Assembly (NCBI RefSeq): GCF_028829235.1
Contig: NZ_JAIWJY010000003.1
Coordinates: 356,805 to 420,804 of the forward strand
Direction: 5' to 3'
Source: Tenacibaculum larymnensis
GTDB lineage: Bacteria; Bacteroidota; Bacteroidia; Flavobacteriales; Flavobacteriaceae
DNA: 64,000 nt
The notes under the pieces are model-generated. The model had not been told where the DNA came from. It did not search any database and saw nothing but the letters and a program-made list of their open reading frames with translations. The translations under genes were made by a program, and so were the position numbers. Below are positions 9,386 through 17,824 of the stretch, piece by piece; the stretch's first letter is position 1, and each line of letters opens with the position of its first letter.

Positions 9386-10171
9386 ATGCAAGAAGAATTT
9401 ATATACCAACGAAAAATTACTCATACTCAATATAAACATGGTGATAGAAAAGTAAAAAAAGGAGGTTTAAAAGGAAGGTTGCATACTGTAATTACAGATA
9501 ATGCAATAAAATTAACGAATAAAAGGTTGGAAAGCAAAAAGACTTTTTTATATGCTTCTGATAAGTTTGTAGAGGTTGTTGATCCTCAAAAGGTTACTCC
9601 TATTGTAATGGGAGGTTTTTTTTTATTGATTATTATTATCATTATTATTGGAGGTTTTAAGTTTCCAAATGAAATAACTACAGTTTCTTTTATAATTCCA
9701 TCTATAATTGCCCTTTTTGGGTTTTTATTTTATGTAGCCTATTATTTCACCATGCCTTTAAAAGAGAATATATTTAATAGAGAAGATGGTATAATAACTT
9801 TTTCTGGTTTTATGTGGTATGAAAATATTACGATGCCCATAGAGAAAATTATTTTTACAATGTCAGGTCCAGGTAGCTTACAAGGAGGAGGAGCATTTCG
9901 ATTATTAATTGAAAGGCCTGATAAATTATATACTAAGTATGATTGTTCTATAGGAGGAGAAAATTGTTATCAAGATTTGTCTTTTATATTGTGGTATATG
10001 GATAAAAACCGCCCATTACCTCCAGGAGATGCCTTTGATCCATATCGTCAACAGGATTTCGAACGAAGAAAAGCAGCAGGTTTCCCTAAACCTTTATACC
10101 CAAGTAAAATATCAACACCAGAGGCTACAAAAGAACAACAAGCAGAACGTAAACGTATTGGAGGGTGGTAA
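9386..10171 (+). CDS. Two-helix membrane protein, immunity array copy 4 (most divergent)
   Basis: The product has 261 residues. The N-terminal 90 residues differ strongly from copies 1-3, keeping only the KITHxQYK motif. Helices lie at about 72-90 (very isoleucine-rich) and 100-118. The core (NREDGIITFSGFMW, NITMP) and the tail from WYMDKNRPLPPG to RKRIGGW are conserved. It starts 31 bases after copy 3, without overlap. The penultimate codon is GGG, not GGA, so the end lacks the ATGGTAR junction seen in the earlier copies, as expected for the last gene of the run. This looks like an older or separately acquired array member. Confidence 0.62.
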   Translation: MQEEFIYQRKITHTQYKHGDRKVKKGGLKGRLHTVITDNAIKLTNKRLESKKTFLYASDKFVEVVDPQKVTPIVMGGFFLLIIIIIIIGGFKFPNEITTVSFIIPSIIALFGFLFYVAYYFTMPLKENIFNREDGIITFSGFMWYENITMPIEKIIFTMSGPGSLQGGGAFRLLIERPDKLYTKYDCSIGGENCYQDLSFILWYMDKNRPLPPGDAFDPYRQQDFERRKAAGFPKPLYPSKISTPEATKEQQAERKRIGGW

Positions 10172-10263
10172 AAAGATCAAATTAAGGAAAGTTGTTGGTT
10201 TTAATAAAACTATAAAATGAGTAATATCCTAAGAGTAGTAAAATACAGAGTTTTAAAATTTTG

Positions 10264-10271
10264 TACATTTG
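10264..10271 (+). promoter_or_regulatory. -7 promoter element TACATTTG before the HYC_CC_PP gene
   Basis: TACATTTG fits the Bacteroidota -7 consensus TAnnTTTG. No TTTG stands at the -33 position. The ATG at 10278 is only 7 bases downstream, so the message would be leaderless or nearly so. Confidence 0.5.
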
Positions 10272-10277
10272 CAGAAC

Positions 10278-10688
10278 ATGAAGAAATACGTTTCTAAAAT
10301 AATAGCTACACTCTTAGCATTAGTTGTGTTACTATCTACATTTTCTTTTAATGTAGAAAAACACTTTTGTGGAGATTCTTTAGTGGCAATTTCTTATGTA
10401 GGTAATGTAGATAGCTGTAATGATTTAGAGAAAGACAGTTGTGAGAGTAAAACAATAGAGCCTTCATGCTGTAAAGACGACACAGAGTTTTTAAAAGGAC
10501 AAACTCAAATTCAAAAATCACCTGTTGAAAAAGTAATCTTTGCAAAGATTGCCACAGCAGTTACTTCATATATTTATAACAAACAATTATTTCTAAATTT
10601 AGAAAAACAGTTTGTTCCACACAGGTTGTATATACCACCCAAACTGTTTTCTGATATACAGGTACTTCACGAAGTTTTTATCATATGA
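10278..10688 (+). CDS. HYC_CC_PP family exported protein
   Basis: The product has 136 residues from the ATG at 10278; an in-frame TTG at 10269 is less likely because it falls inside the -7 element. A signal-like hydrophobic segment (IIATLLALVVLLSTFSF) is followed by HFCGDSL, a cysteine-rich stretch (SCNDLEKDSCES) and SCCKDD, then a late YIPPKL. These are the H-[YF]-C, CC and PP signatures that give the family its name in Bacteroidota. Its role is not known. It precedes a TonB-dependent receptor and a heavy-metal-associated protein in one run, the usual genomic setting, so binding or sensing of a soft metal such as copper by the Cys/His residues is a reasonable inference. Confidence 0.82.
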   Translation: MKKYVSKIIATLLALVVLLSTFSFNVEKHFCGDSLVAISYVGNVDSCNDLEKDSCESKTIEPSCCKDDTEFLKGQTQIQKSPVEKVIFAKIATAVTSYIYNKQLFLNLEKQFVPHRLYIPPKLFSDIQVLHEVFII

Positions 10689-10747
10689 TTTTATAACTCT
10701 ATTTACAAGTAAATAAGAATTATAAAATACAGTGTGATAGATAAAAA

Positions 10748-12985
10748 ATGAAAAATAAATTTTTAATCAGTATATGCTTACTGATACCATCCATGTTATT
10801 TGCTCAAGAAGTGTTAACAGGAACTATTAAAGATAAAAATAATCCAAAAAAGAATTCAGGAATTTTCGGAGCCAATGTATACTGGTTACATACTAGTGTC
10901 GGAGCTACAACAGACCAAAAAGGAGAGTTTAAAATTCCGTATAAAAAGGAGTATAAAAAATTAATAATAAGTTTTGTTGGTTATAAGACAGATACAATAA
11001 ATGTTAACAGTACAAAACCAATCAATCACTATTTAACTGAAAGTAACACATTAGAAGAAGTTGCTATTTCAGCTAAAAAAAGTTCAACTCAACAGTCGTA
11101 TTTACAAACACAGAATTTGGTGACTATTAATAGTGATGAGTTGTTAAAAGCGGCTTGCTGTAACCTATCCGAAAGCTTTGAAACCAACCCATCTATTGAT
11201 GTTAATTTTTCTGATGCATTAACGGGTACAAAACAAATTCAAATGTTAGGGTTAACAAGTCCGTATTTGTTGATTACTCAAGAAAACATTCCGTCGATTA
11301 GAGGAGCAGCACAAGCATTCGGATTAACATTTATACCTGGAACTTGGGTAGAAAGTATTCAAATAACAAAAGGGGCAGGTAGTGTTGTAAATGGTTTTGA
11401 AAGCATTTCAGGCCAAATAAATACAGAGTTAGTAAAACCATCAACCAATCATAAGTTTTACCTTAATGCTTATGGAGCAGTAGGAGGTAGGTTAGAATTA
11501 AACACTCATTTTAATCAGAAAGTAAGTGAGAAATGGAAAACAGGTTTGTATTTTCATGGAAATTATAGAGGAGAGAAGTTTGATAAAAACAACGACAATT
11601 TTTTAGATAATCCTTTAGCAGAACAAATTAACGTGATGAATCGTTGGCAGTATACAGATGCTGAAAAAGGCTGGGTAAGTTTTATCAACTTTAGGTATTT
11701 AGACGATTCAAAGCAAGTAGGAGAGGTCAGCTTTAATCCAGAAGTGGATAAAGGGTCTAGTACTGTTTGGGGAAGTGAAATTAAAACCAAGCGTTTTGAT
11801 ACATCGTTAAAAATAGGATATGTTTTTCCAGATATGCCTTTTCAAAATATGGGGTTTCAAGCAGCTTACAGTAATCATAAACAAGATTCGTATTTTGGAC
11901 TGAGAGACTATAATATTCAGCATCAAAGTTTTTATAGCAACTTCATGTTTAGTTCTATTATTGGAGATACTCGTAATAAATTTAAAACAGGGGTTAGCTT
12001 TACCTATGATAAATATGATGAATTTGTTAGTGCAGCGATGAATTCAAATTTTGATAGAAAGGAAAACTCTGTAGGAACGTTTTTTGAATACGCTTATGAT
12101 AATGCGGATAATTTAAGTGTAACTGCAGGGCTTCGATTAGATTACCATAACTTATTAGGAACCTTTGTAACGCCTAGGTTGCACATGCGTTATGTTCCTT
12201 GGGGAAGAGGTGTATTAAGAGCTTCTGTAGGAAGAGGAAAACGAAGTGCTAATATTTTTGCAGAGAATCAACAGCTTTTTGCTTCATCAAGAGCAATTAC
12301 TATTGAAAACGTAGGTGGAAATATTTATGGTTTAGACCCAGAAGTGGCTTGGAATTACGGAATGTCTTTTTTACAAGGCTATAAGTTATTTGGAAGAAAA
12401 GGAGATATAACATTTGATTTTTATCAAACAAACTTCTCAAATCAGGTGGTAGTCGATTGGGAAAACCCACAAGAAATTTCTTTCTATAATTTAGAAGGAA
12501 AAAGTATAGCGAATAGCTTTCAGATAGAGGTGAATCAAAACATTATTCCATACTTCAATACCCGATTTTCGTATAAGTTTTATGATGTTTCTACAGATTA
12601 TAAATCAGGAAACTTAGCAAAGGCTTTACAAGCAAAACATCGCTTTTTTGCTAATGTATCTTACGAAACTAAAAACGAAGAAAGTGATGCTAGTTGGAAG
12701 TTTGATGTAACTTATAATTGGATTGGAGAACAACGTTTACCCAATACAAATAACCAGTTGCCGACGCATTCGGATAGCTATAACTTGTTAAATACTCAAA
12801 TAACAAAAGTATTTTCAAAAAAGTTTGAAGTCTATGTTGGGGCTGAAAACATTACAAATTACAAACAAAAAAATCCTATATTAGAAAGTGATAATCCGTT
12901 TGGTGCAAATTTTGATACTACAATTATATATGCGCCAGTTTTTGGAAGTAACTTCTATGCAGGATTACGATTTAAAATAGATTAA
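10748..12985 (+). CDS. TonB-dependent outer membrane receptor, probable metal-related
   Basis: The product has 745 residues. There is a signal peptide (residues 1-19, ending LFAQ), then a carboxypeptidase-regulatory-like domain at about 20-100 (GANVYWLHTSVGATTDQKGEFKI), then a plug domain with AACCNLSESF near 134 and a GTKQIQMLGL strand, then a long beta-barrel ending in a C-terminal aromatic strand (FYAGLRFKID). Together these mark a SusC-independent TonB receptor of the type found beside heavy-metal genes. The paired cysteines in the plug are typical of that subgroup. It imports a ligand across the outer membrane using TonB energy. The HMA-domain gene 21 bases downstream and the Cys-rich protein upstream suggest copper or another soft metal; the substrate is inferred. 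Confidence 0.85.
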   Translation: MKNKFLISICLLIPSMLFAQEVLTGTIKDKNNPKKNSGIFGANVYWLHTSVGATTDQKGEFKIPYKKEYKKLIISFVGYKTDTINVNSTKPINHYLTESNTLEEVAISAKKSSTQQSYLQTQNLVTINSDELLKAACCNLSESFETNPSIDVNFSDALTGTKQIQMLGLTSPYLLITQENIPSIRGAAQAFGLTFIPGTWVESIQITKGAGSVVNGFESISGQINTELVKPSTNHKFYLNAYGAVGGRLELNTHFNQKVSEKWKTGLYFHGNYRGEKFDKNNDNFLDNPLAEQINVMNRWQYTDAEKGWVSFINFRYLDDSKQVGEVSFNPEVDKGSSTVWGSEIKTKRFDTSLKIGYVFPDMPFQNMGFQAAYSNHKQDSYFGLRDYNIQHQSFYSNFMFSSIIGDTRNKFKTGVSFTYDKYDEFVSAAMNSNFDRKENSVGTFFEYAYDNADNLSVTAGLRLDYHNLLGTFVTPRLHMRYVPWGRGVLRASVGRGKRSANIFAENQQLFASSRAITIENVGGNIYGLDPEVAWNYGMSFLQGYKLFGRKGDITFDFYQTNFSNQVVVDWENPQEISFYNLEGKSIANSFQIEVNQNIIPYFNTRFSYKFYDVSTDYKSGNLAKALQAKHRFFANVSYETKNEESDASWKFDVTYNWIGEQRLPNTNNQLPTHSDSYNLLNTQITKVFSKKFEVYVGAENITNYKQKNPILESDNPFGANFDTTIIYAPVFGSNFYAGLRFKID

Positions 12986-13006
12986 TAAATAAAAAATAAA
13001 GAATAG

Positions 13007-13372
13007 ATGAAAAATATATTTTTATTAGCAGTAGTTTTACTAGTAAGTACATCAGCATTTGCTCAGAAAAAAAATGCTAAAGTTTCTTTTGAAGTAGATG
13101 GCGTTTGCATGATGTGTAAACAACGTATTGAAAAAGCAGCACTAAAAACTAAAGGTGTAAAGTATGCAAAATGGGATGTTAATACACATGAATTGAGTTT
13201 AATTATTGATGAACGTAAGACGAATACAGAAGCAGTTAAAAAAACTATTGCAGGTGTAGGTCACGATACGAAAGATTTTAAAGCACCTAAAGAAGCGTAT
13301 GATAATTTACATGAATGTTGTAAATATCGTGATAAAGAAGTACAAGAAGACCATAAAAAGGTAAAGAAGTAA
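13007..13372 (+). CDS. Exported heavy-metal-associated (HMA) domain protein
   Basis: The product has 121 residues. A signal peptide (residues 1-20, ending AFAQ) precedes one HMA fold with the metal-binding C34-x-x-C37 (GVCMMCKQRIEKA). A second Cys pair near 105 (HECCKY) precedes a very charged tail. HMA domains bind Cu(I) or similar ions and pass them between proteins. Here the protein would act in the periplasm, receiving metal from or delivering it to the receptor encoded just upstream. A strong hairpin terminator follows at once. Confidence 0.85.
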   Translation: MKNIFLLAVVLLVSTSAFAQKKNAKVSFEVDGVCMMCKQRIEKAALKTKGVKYAKWDVNTHELSLIIDERKTNTEAVKKTIAGVGHDTKDFKAPKEAYDNLHECCKYRDKEVQEDHKKVKK

Positions 13373-13377
13373 TAAAA

Positions 13378-13405
13378 AAAATCCCGAGTTTAACTCGGGA
13401 TTTTT
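13378..13405. terminator. Bidirectional terminator between the HMA gene and rluB
   Basis: Inverted repeat AAATCCCGAG / CTCGGGATTT with a short TTTAA loop, A-run on the left and T-run on the right, so it can serve both converging genes. Confidence 0.85.
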
Positions 13406-13408
13406 ATT

Positions 13409-14245
13409 TTATAACATTTGTAATGTGTTAATTTCTTGCTGCGTTAATTCGCGCCATCTACCACGGGGTAAATTCTTTTTAGTTAAACCAGCAAAAATTA
13501 CTCTGTCAAGCTTAATAACTGTGTATCCGAAATGTTCAAAAATCTTACGAACAATACGGTTTCTCCCTGAGTGAATTTCAATACCTACTTCTGTTTTGCG
13601 TTCTCCTTCTACATAAGAAACAGCGTCAATAAATACCTTTCTTCCTTCAATAATTACATCACCACGTAACTTTTCTAAATCGGCAATGCTTAATTTCTTA
13701 TCTAAAGAAGCATGGTATAATTTACGAACGTTATGCTTTGGATGAGTTAATTTTTTTGCTAATTCACCGTCGTTAGTAAATAATAATAAACCAGTAGTAT
13801 TTCTGTCTAACCTTCCAACAGGATAAATACGTTCTTTAGTGGCGTTTCCTACTAATTCCATCACAGTTTTACGACCGCGATCGTCTTCCATGGTAGTAAT
13901 GTAGTTTTTAGGTTTGTTTAATAAAACATAACGCTTCTGCTCCATAGAAATTAAAGTTCCGTCAAAACGAACTTCATCAGTCGGTTGAACTTTATAACCC
14001 ATTTCTGTAACTAATTTTCCGTTAACAGAAACACTTCCATGCTCAATATAAGTATCAGCTTCTCTACGAGAACAAATACCAGAATTAGAGATGAATTTGT
14101 TCAAGCGAATTCCTGTATTCTCAGTTTTTTTCTGAGCAGGTTTGTTGCTTTTTGGTTTTCTGAAATCTTTTTTGAATTGATTTTTTCCTTGAGGATTGCT
14201 GTTACGCCCAGCTTGTCGTCCTCTCGACGAGTTTTTTGAATTCAT
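13409..14245 (-). CDS. rluB: 23S rRNA pseudouridine synthase, RluB/RsuA type
   Basis: The product has 278 residues. A lysine/arginine/asparagine-rich N-terminal extension (about 1-45) precedes an S4 RNA-binding domain at about 47-105 (RLNKFISNSGICSRREAD). The catalytic domain follows, with the family motif GRLDRNTTGLL around residue 143, whose Asp is the nucleophile. It converts a uridine in 23S rRNA to pseudouridine; in Escherichia coli RluB acts at position 2605. The basic extension is common in Bacteroidota members. RluB rather than RluE or RsuA is the likelier assignment because of the S4 domain and length, but the target base is not shown by sequence. A -7 element lies 21 bases upstream of the start. 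Confidence 0.85.
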   Translation of the reverse strand: MNSKNSSRGRQAGRNSNPQGKNQFKKDFRKPKSNKPAQKKTENTGIRLNKFISNSGICSRREADTYIEHGSVSVNGKLVTEMGYKVQPTDEVRFDGTLISMEQKRYVLLNKPKNYITTMEDDRGRKTVMELVGNATKERIYPVGRLDRNTTGLLLFTNDGELAKKLTHPKHNVRKLYHASLDKKLSIADLEKLRGDVIIEGRKVFIDAVSYVEGERKTEVGIEIHSGRNRIVRKIFEHFGYTVIKLDRVIFAGLTKKNLPRGRWRELTQQEINTLQML

Positions 14246-14265
14246 AATTAAATTTTAAAAGTTTG

Positions 14266-14273
14266 CAAATTTA
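14266..14273 (-). promoter_or_regulatory. -7 promoter element of rluB
   Basis: On the minus strand this reads TAAATTTG, matching TAnnTTTG, 21 bases before the rluB ATG. I see no clear TTTG at -33. Confidence 0.5.
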
Positions 14274-14290
14274 CGGTAATTATTTGGTTT

Positions 14291-15208
14291 TTAATCTAAA
14301 ACCTCTACTACTTTATCTACAATTAAAGATTTATCAATAAACAATAAGCTAAACACACCTATTAATAATAAAACCTTTAAGATGTTGTGAGCCAAACGGT
14401 ATTGATTGTTTTTTGTCGATTTCCAAGTGTAAAAACCAACAAAAATTAAGGTAATAGCCGCTAAATAAAAATAGTACTTCATGTACTCAATAGCGGGATA
14501 GTTAAATAATACTCCAATGGGTACTAAGGTTAACACCATTAATAAAACAATTAACTTCTTTGTGTTATGCTCTCCGTATTTTACAGGAAAAGTATTGTAA
14601 TTATTAGCAATAGCTCCTTTAATATTTTCTAAATCTTTCATGAGTTCACGAATCATGATAACTAAAAAAAGAAAGATTGCGTGTATAAAAATTACCTTTG
14701 AAAAGTTTTTATAGTGTACGAATATTACAAAAAAGGGTAGTATGGTTAATACAGTAGCCGTTATTAATCCTATTAATGGGTGTTTTTTTAATTTATGAGA
14801 GTAGAACCAAATACCAAAAATATATACAGAGAAAAACAATGCTGCTCGCCATGAAACTAACCATCCAAAGAAAAAACCAATAAAGTTTAGCGTAAAATAT
14901 AAACTTAGTTTTGTTTCCTGTTTTACGTAAGAATCTAACCCTGTTTTTATAGGTCTGTTAATAATATCAGCCTTTTTGTCGTAAAAATTATTGATGATGT
15001 AACCAGAGGCAACAACACAAACGGTAGCAATAACTAAATAGAGTAAATGCCAATCAAAAACTACAGGTTTAACTGATTTTGTATCAGAGAAAATAAAAAT
15101 AGCAGCCAAATATTGGGCTGCTATTAGTACTAAAATGTTGTAACCTCTTATGACAGATAAAAGGCTAAATATTTTTAAGAAAAATGTATTGTTTTTAAAT
15201 GTACTCAT
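14291..15208 (-). CDS. UbiA-family prenyltransferase (geranylgeranylglycerol-phosphate type)
   Basis: The product has 305 residues with about eight membrane helices. The aspartate-rich motif NNFYDKKADIINRP at about 69-82 is the metal/diphosphate site of UbiA prenyltransferases; the second motif (DLENIKGA) lies near 190. Annotated relatives in Flavobacteriaceae are called geranylgeranylglycerol-phosphate geranylgeranyltransferase, but the true acceptor in these bacteria is not settled. It lies 9 bases downstream of the mevalonate kinase gene and is probably co-transcribed, so a supplier and a user of isoprenoid diphosphates share one transcript. The family is firm, the substrate is not. Confidence 0.8.
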   Translation of the reverse strand: MSTFKNNTFFLKIFSLLSVIRGYNILVLIAAQYLAAIFIFSDTKSVKPVVFDWHLLYLVIATVCVVASGYIINNFYDKKADIINRPIKTGLDSYVKQETKLSLYFTLNFIGFFFGWLVSWRAALFFSVYIFGIWFYSHKLKKHPLIGLITATVLTILPFFVIFVHYKNFSKVIFIHAIFLFLVIMIRELMKDLENIKGAIANNYNTFPVKYGEHNTKKLIVLLMVLTLVPIGVLFNYPAIEYMKYYFYLAAITLIFVGFYTWKSTKNNQYRLAHNILKVLLLIGVFSLLFIDKSLIVDKVVEVLD

Positions 15209-15217
15209 AGTAGCATT

Positions 15218-16144
15218 TTAAAAGCGATACACTAGTTCTAATTTATAATCTTTTAAACTGTTTTTTGCTTTTTCATAATCTTCAGTAAACCCTAAGATGT
15301 AACCTCCACCACCAGAACCACAAAGCTTTAAATAGTAATCGTTGGTTTGTATACCTTTTTCCCATACTTTATGAAAAGCAGTAGGAATCATTGGTTTAAA
15401 GTTAGCTAAAACTACTTTTGATAATTTCTTCACATTACCAAACAACGATTTAACGTTTCCTTGTAAAAAGTCTTCAATACACGCATCTGTATGCATTGCA
15501 AACTCTTCACTAATCATTTTTCTGAAACCTTCGTTCTTCATCTTATTCATAAAGATGTTAACCATAGGCTCAGTTTCACCAATTTGTTCAGAATCTAATA
15601 AGAAAACAGCGCCTTTTCCTTCTTTTTGAGAAGGAATTCCAGCTGGTTCAATATGTTCTTTTGAATTGATTAATATAGGTAAACTTAAATATGAGTTTAA
15701 AGGATCTAACCCAGAACTTTTTCCGTGGAAAAAAGACTCCATCAAAGAAAAAATTTGTTTCAAAGTTAAAAGCTTATCTCTTGTTAAGTTTTCTAAAATT
15801 GTAATTTTATTATTTGCATATTTGTCGTAGATAGAAGCTACTAAAGCACCTGAACTTCCTACTCCATACCCTTGAGGTATTGAAGAGTCAAAATACATTC
15901 CGCTATCAACATCGGTTTTTAAAGAATCTAAATCGAAAGAAACAATATCAGAGTTTAAGTTAGCTAAATATGTATAAAAATTAGCTAAGCTTTGATTTGA
16001 TTTTTCAGCTTCTCCAGTTAAGTTTTTTGCAGATTTTAACGCTCCTTTATAAGAACTAAAAGGTATTGCTAATCCTTTGGAATCTTTAATGATTCCATAT
16101 TCTCCGAAGAGTAATATTTTTGCGTAAAATAAGGGTCCTTTCAT
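15218..16144 (-). CDS. mvk: Mevalonate kinase (GHMP kinase family)
   Basis: The product has 308 residues. The start KILLFGEYGI is the substrate-binding strand of mevalonate kinases; the ATP loop QGYGVGSSGALVAS is at about 91-104; the C-terminal GHMP motif KLCGSGGGGYILGF is near 275. It phosphorylates mevalonate to 5-phosphomevalonate with ATP in the cytoplasm. A near-consensus promoter ends 20 bases upstream and the UbiA-type gene follows after 9 bases. Other mevalonate genes (decarboxylase, HMG-CoA reductase, GYDIA kinase) are on the same strand within 10 kb. A different GHMP substrate cannot be excluded from motifs alone, but context makes mevalonate very likely. Confidence 0.82.
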   Translation of the reverse strand: MKGPLFYAKILLFGEYGIIKDSKGLAIPFSSYKGALKSAKNLTGEAEKSNQSLANFYTYLANLNSDIVSFDLDSLKTDVDSGMYFDSSIPQGYGVGSSGALVASIYDKYANNKITILENLTRDKLLTLKQIFSLMESFFHGKSSGLDPLNSYLSLPILINSKEHIEPAGIPSQKEGKGAVFLLDSEQIGETEPMVNIFMNKMKNEGFRKMISEEFAMHTDACIEDFLQGNVKSLFGNVKKLSKVVLANFKPMIPTAFHKVWEKGIQTNDYYLKLCGSGGGGYILGFTEDYEKAKNSLKDYKLELVYRF

Positions 16145-16163
16145 AGGTGTTTTAATTACAATG

Positions 16164-16195
16164 CAAACATACGGGTAAAACTACTAGTTTACAAA
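16164..16195 (-). promoter_or_regulatory. Near-consensus promoter for the mvk-ubiA operon
   Basis: On the minus strand TTTG (16192-16195) is followed after 20 bases by TATGTTTG (16164-16171), matching the TTTG / TAnnTTTG promoter of Bacteroidota. The gene start is 20 bases downstream. Confidence 0.7.
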
Positions 16196-16690
16196 CTAGT
16201 ACACGTTTTTGTAAAAAGTTTTCCAAACACCAACTTTTTCGTTGTCTCGATATTTACCTTTTGTTTCTATTTTACCATTCTTATAAAAAGTTTTCCATAT
16301 ACCTTCTCTTTCACCTTCTTCATACTTTCCTTCTTCTTTCAACTCACCAGATTCATAATATACTTTTCTGATTCCGTGAAGTTTTCCATTTTTGTAGTTA
16401 GCTCTATGAAAAGGTTTTCCATTTTCATGATAATATAGTACTAAACCGTCAAAGACTTCCTCGTTAGGAATGTTTACTGTACTAAAACCTTCCATTTGAA
16501 TTTGTCCGTTTTTGTAGTAGTCTACAATCCAAAAACCGTTATTCATTCTTTTAGGAGCAGGTCTGTAAAACACATGCTCTTCTTTTGTTGTTTCGTGCCA
16601 ATTTTTATCGAACCAAATAGTGTCTTGTGCAGTAACAGAATTGGTTATAAAACCAATAAAAAGGGCAATTATTAATGTTGAAGTTCTCAT
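16196..16690 (-). CDS. Exported MORN-repeat (YwqK-like) protein
   Basis: The product has 164 residues with a signal peptide (ending TAQ at about 21). From about residue 60 it consists of MORN-type repeats of the form YKNGKLHG / YYESGELKEEGKYEEGEREGIWKTFYKNGKIETKG, as in the protein group often labelled toxin-antitoxin YwqK family antitoxin. Such repeats form extended beta-sheets; the antitoxin label is weak, and an exported single copy without a toxin neighbour does not support it. It lies 13 bases downstream of mvaD on the same strand and so may share its transcript. Function unknown. Confidence 0.72.
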   Translation of the reverse strand: MRTSTLIIALFIGFITNSVTAQDTIWFDKNWHETTKEEHVFYRPAPKRMNNGFWIVDYYKNGQIQMEGFSTVNIPNEEVFDGLVLYYHENGKPFHRANYKNGKLHGIRKVYYESGELKEEGKYEEGEREGIWKTFYKNGKIETKGKYRDNEKVGVWKTFYKNVY

Positions 16691-16703
16691 AATAGTTGGG
16701 AAT

Positions 16704-17789
16704 TTAGGTTAAAATAGGTCTCGCGCCAAAACCCACACTATCACAAATATAATGATTTTTTTGGCAGTATGCAGCCAAAATATCCTTAATAAATACTTCA
16801 ATTTCAGACTTTTCTGAATGAGGGTATAATACGTGTACATTTGCACCTGCATCTAATGTAAAACAAACATTACTATTGTTTTCTTGTCTGTATTCCCATA
16901 TTTTATTAATGATTTCTAAAGTGTTAGGTTTCATTAAAATAAAATACGGATTACTAGTTAACATCATGGCATGTAATGTTAAAGCTTCACTTTCAACAAG
17001 GTTAACAAAAGCCTTGATGTCTCCATTTTGAAAAATCTTTGAAAGTTTTTCCAAGTTTTGATTAGCTTGTGTAAAACGATTTTCTGCATACGGATGATCG
17101 TGCATTAAATTATGTCCAACTGTACTTGAAACTTGTTTTTCTCCTTTGTCAACTAATAAAATAGCATCTTGATAATCTTCAAAAATAGGATGAACTGTAT
17201 AAGGAAATTTTATACCAAATAAATCTGAACTTCCCACAATATTAGGGTGGTTTCCCCAAACTACTAATGGACCTTCTATACTTCTACTAGCGCTCCCTGA
17301 TCCTAAACGAGCTAAAAAGGAAGCTTTTTTGTTAATATACTCCTCAGTTAAATTCGGGTTTAACTCTTTTTCTAAATTCATTAAACACATGGCAATAGCA
17401 CTCATTCCGCTTGCAGAAGAAGCAATACCACTACTATGTGGAAAAGAGTTTTCAGAAGAAATAACCATCTTATACTCTAAAATATACGTACAGTATTTTT
17501 GAATTCTTTCAAAGAACTTGGCTATTTTAGGTTTAAAATCATCTTTCTTTTTTCCTTCAAAAAACAACTCAAATTCTGCTTGATTTTTTGGGAGTGTCTT
17601 TGTAAACTCAATTTTTGTAGTTGTGTGACAATTGTTTAATGTAAAGCTTATTGAGGCATTTTTAGGAATTTGAGGTTCGCTTTTTCCCCAGTATTTTACT
17701 AAAGCAATATTACTAGGTGTTTGCCAAGTAACAGTTAAGTTATCTACTTTTTTATCTTGAGAAAGAAATAAGAAATCTGATGTATTCAA
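16704..17789 (-). CDS. mvaD: Diphosphomevalonate decarboxylase
   Basis: The product has 361 residues. The N-terminal TWQTPSNIALVKYWGK (22-36) is the signature of mevalonate diphosphate decarboxylase; PHSSGIASSASGMSAIA near 115 is the ATP loop; SRSIEGPLVVWG and a late LDAGANVHVLY complete the family pattern. It converts 5-diphosphomevalonate to isopentenyl diphosphate. The start is TTG at 17789: no ATG stands between it and the signature, and the resulting length fits the family. A possible TATCTTTA -7 element is about 18 bases upstream. This is the committed end of the mevalonate route found in this window. Confidence 0.9.
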   Translation of the reverse strand: MNTSDFLFLSQDKKVDNLTVTWQTPSNIALVKYWGKSEPQIPKNASISFTLNNCHTTTKIEFTKTLPKNQAEFELFFEGKKKDDFKPKIAKFFERIQKYCTYILEYKMVISSENSFPHSSGIASSASGMSAIAMCLMNLEKELNPNLTEEYINKKASFLARLGSGSASRSIEGPLVVWGNHPNIVGSSDLFGIKFPYTVHPIFEDYQDAILLVDKGEKQVSSTVGHNLMHDHPYAENRFTQANQNLEKLSKIFQNGDIKAFVNLVESEALTLHAMMLTSNPYFILMKPNTLEIINKIWEYRQENNSNVCFTLDAGANVHVLYPHSEKSEIEVFIKDILAAYCQKNHYICDSVGFGARPILT

Positions 17790-17824
17790 CGTGTAAAAAT
17801 TTTGCTGTAAAGATAGAATTTCGC

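Noticed and set aside
7104..10171. The array as a CRISPR or simple repeat
   Set aside because: The units are full coding genes of about 750 bases with protein-level conservation, not short spaced repeats.
7624..10220. Four similar 63-89 codon frames overlapping the ends of the immunity genes
   Set aside because: They are frame shadows of the conserved tail DNA and recur only because the parent sequence is repeated.
16196..16690. Toxin-antitoxin system at the MORN-repeat gene
   Set aside because: The protein is exported and has no toxin gene beside it; the antitoxin name comes only from a database label of the repeat family.
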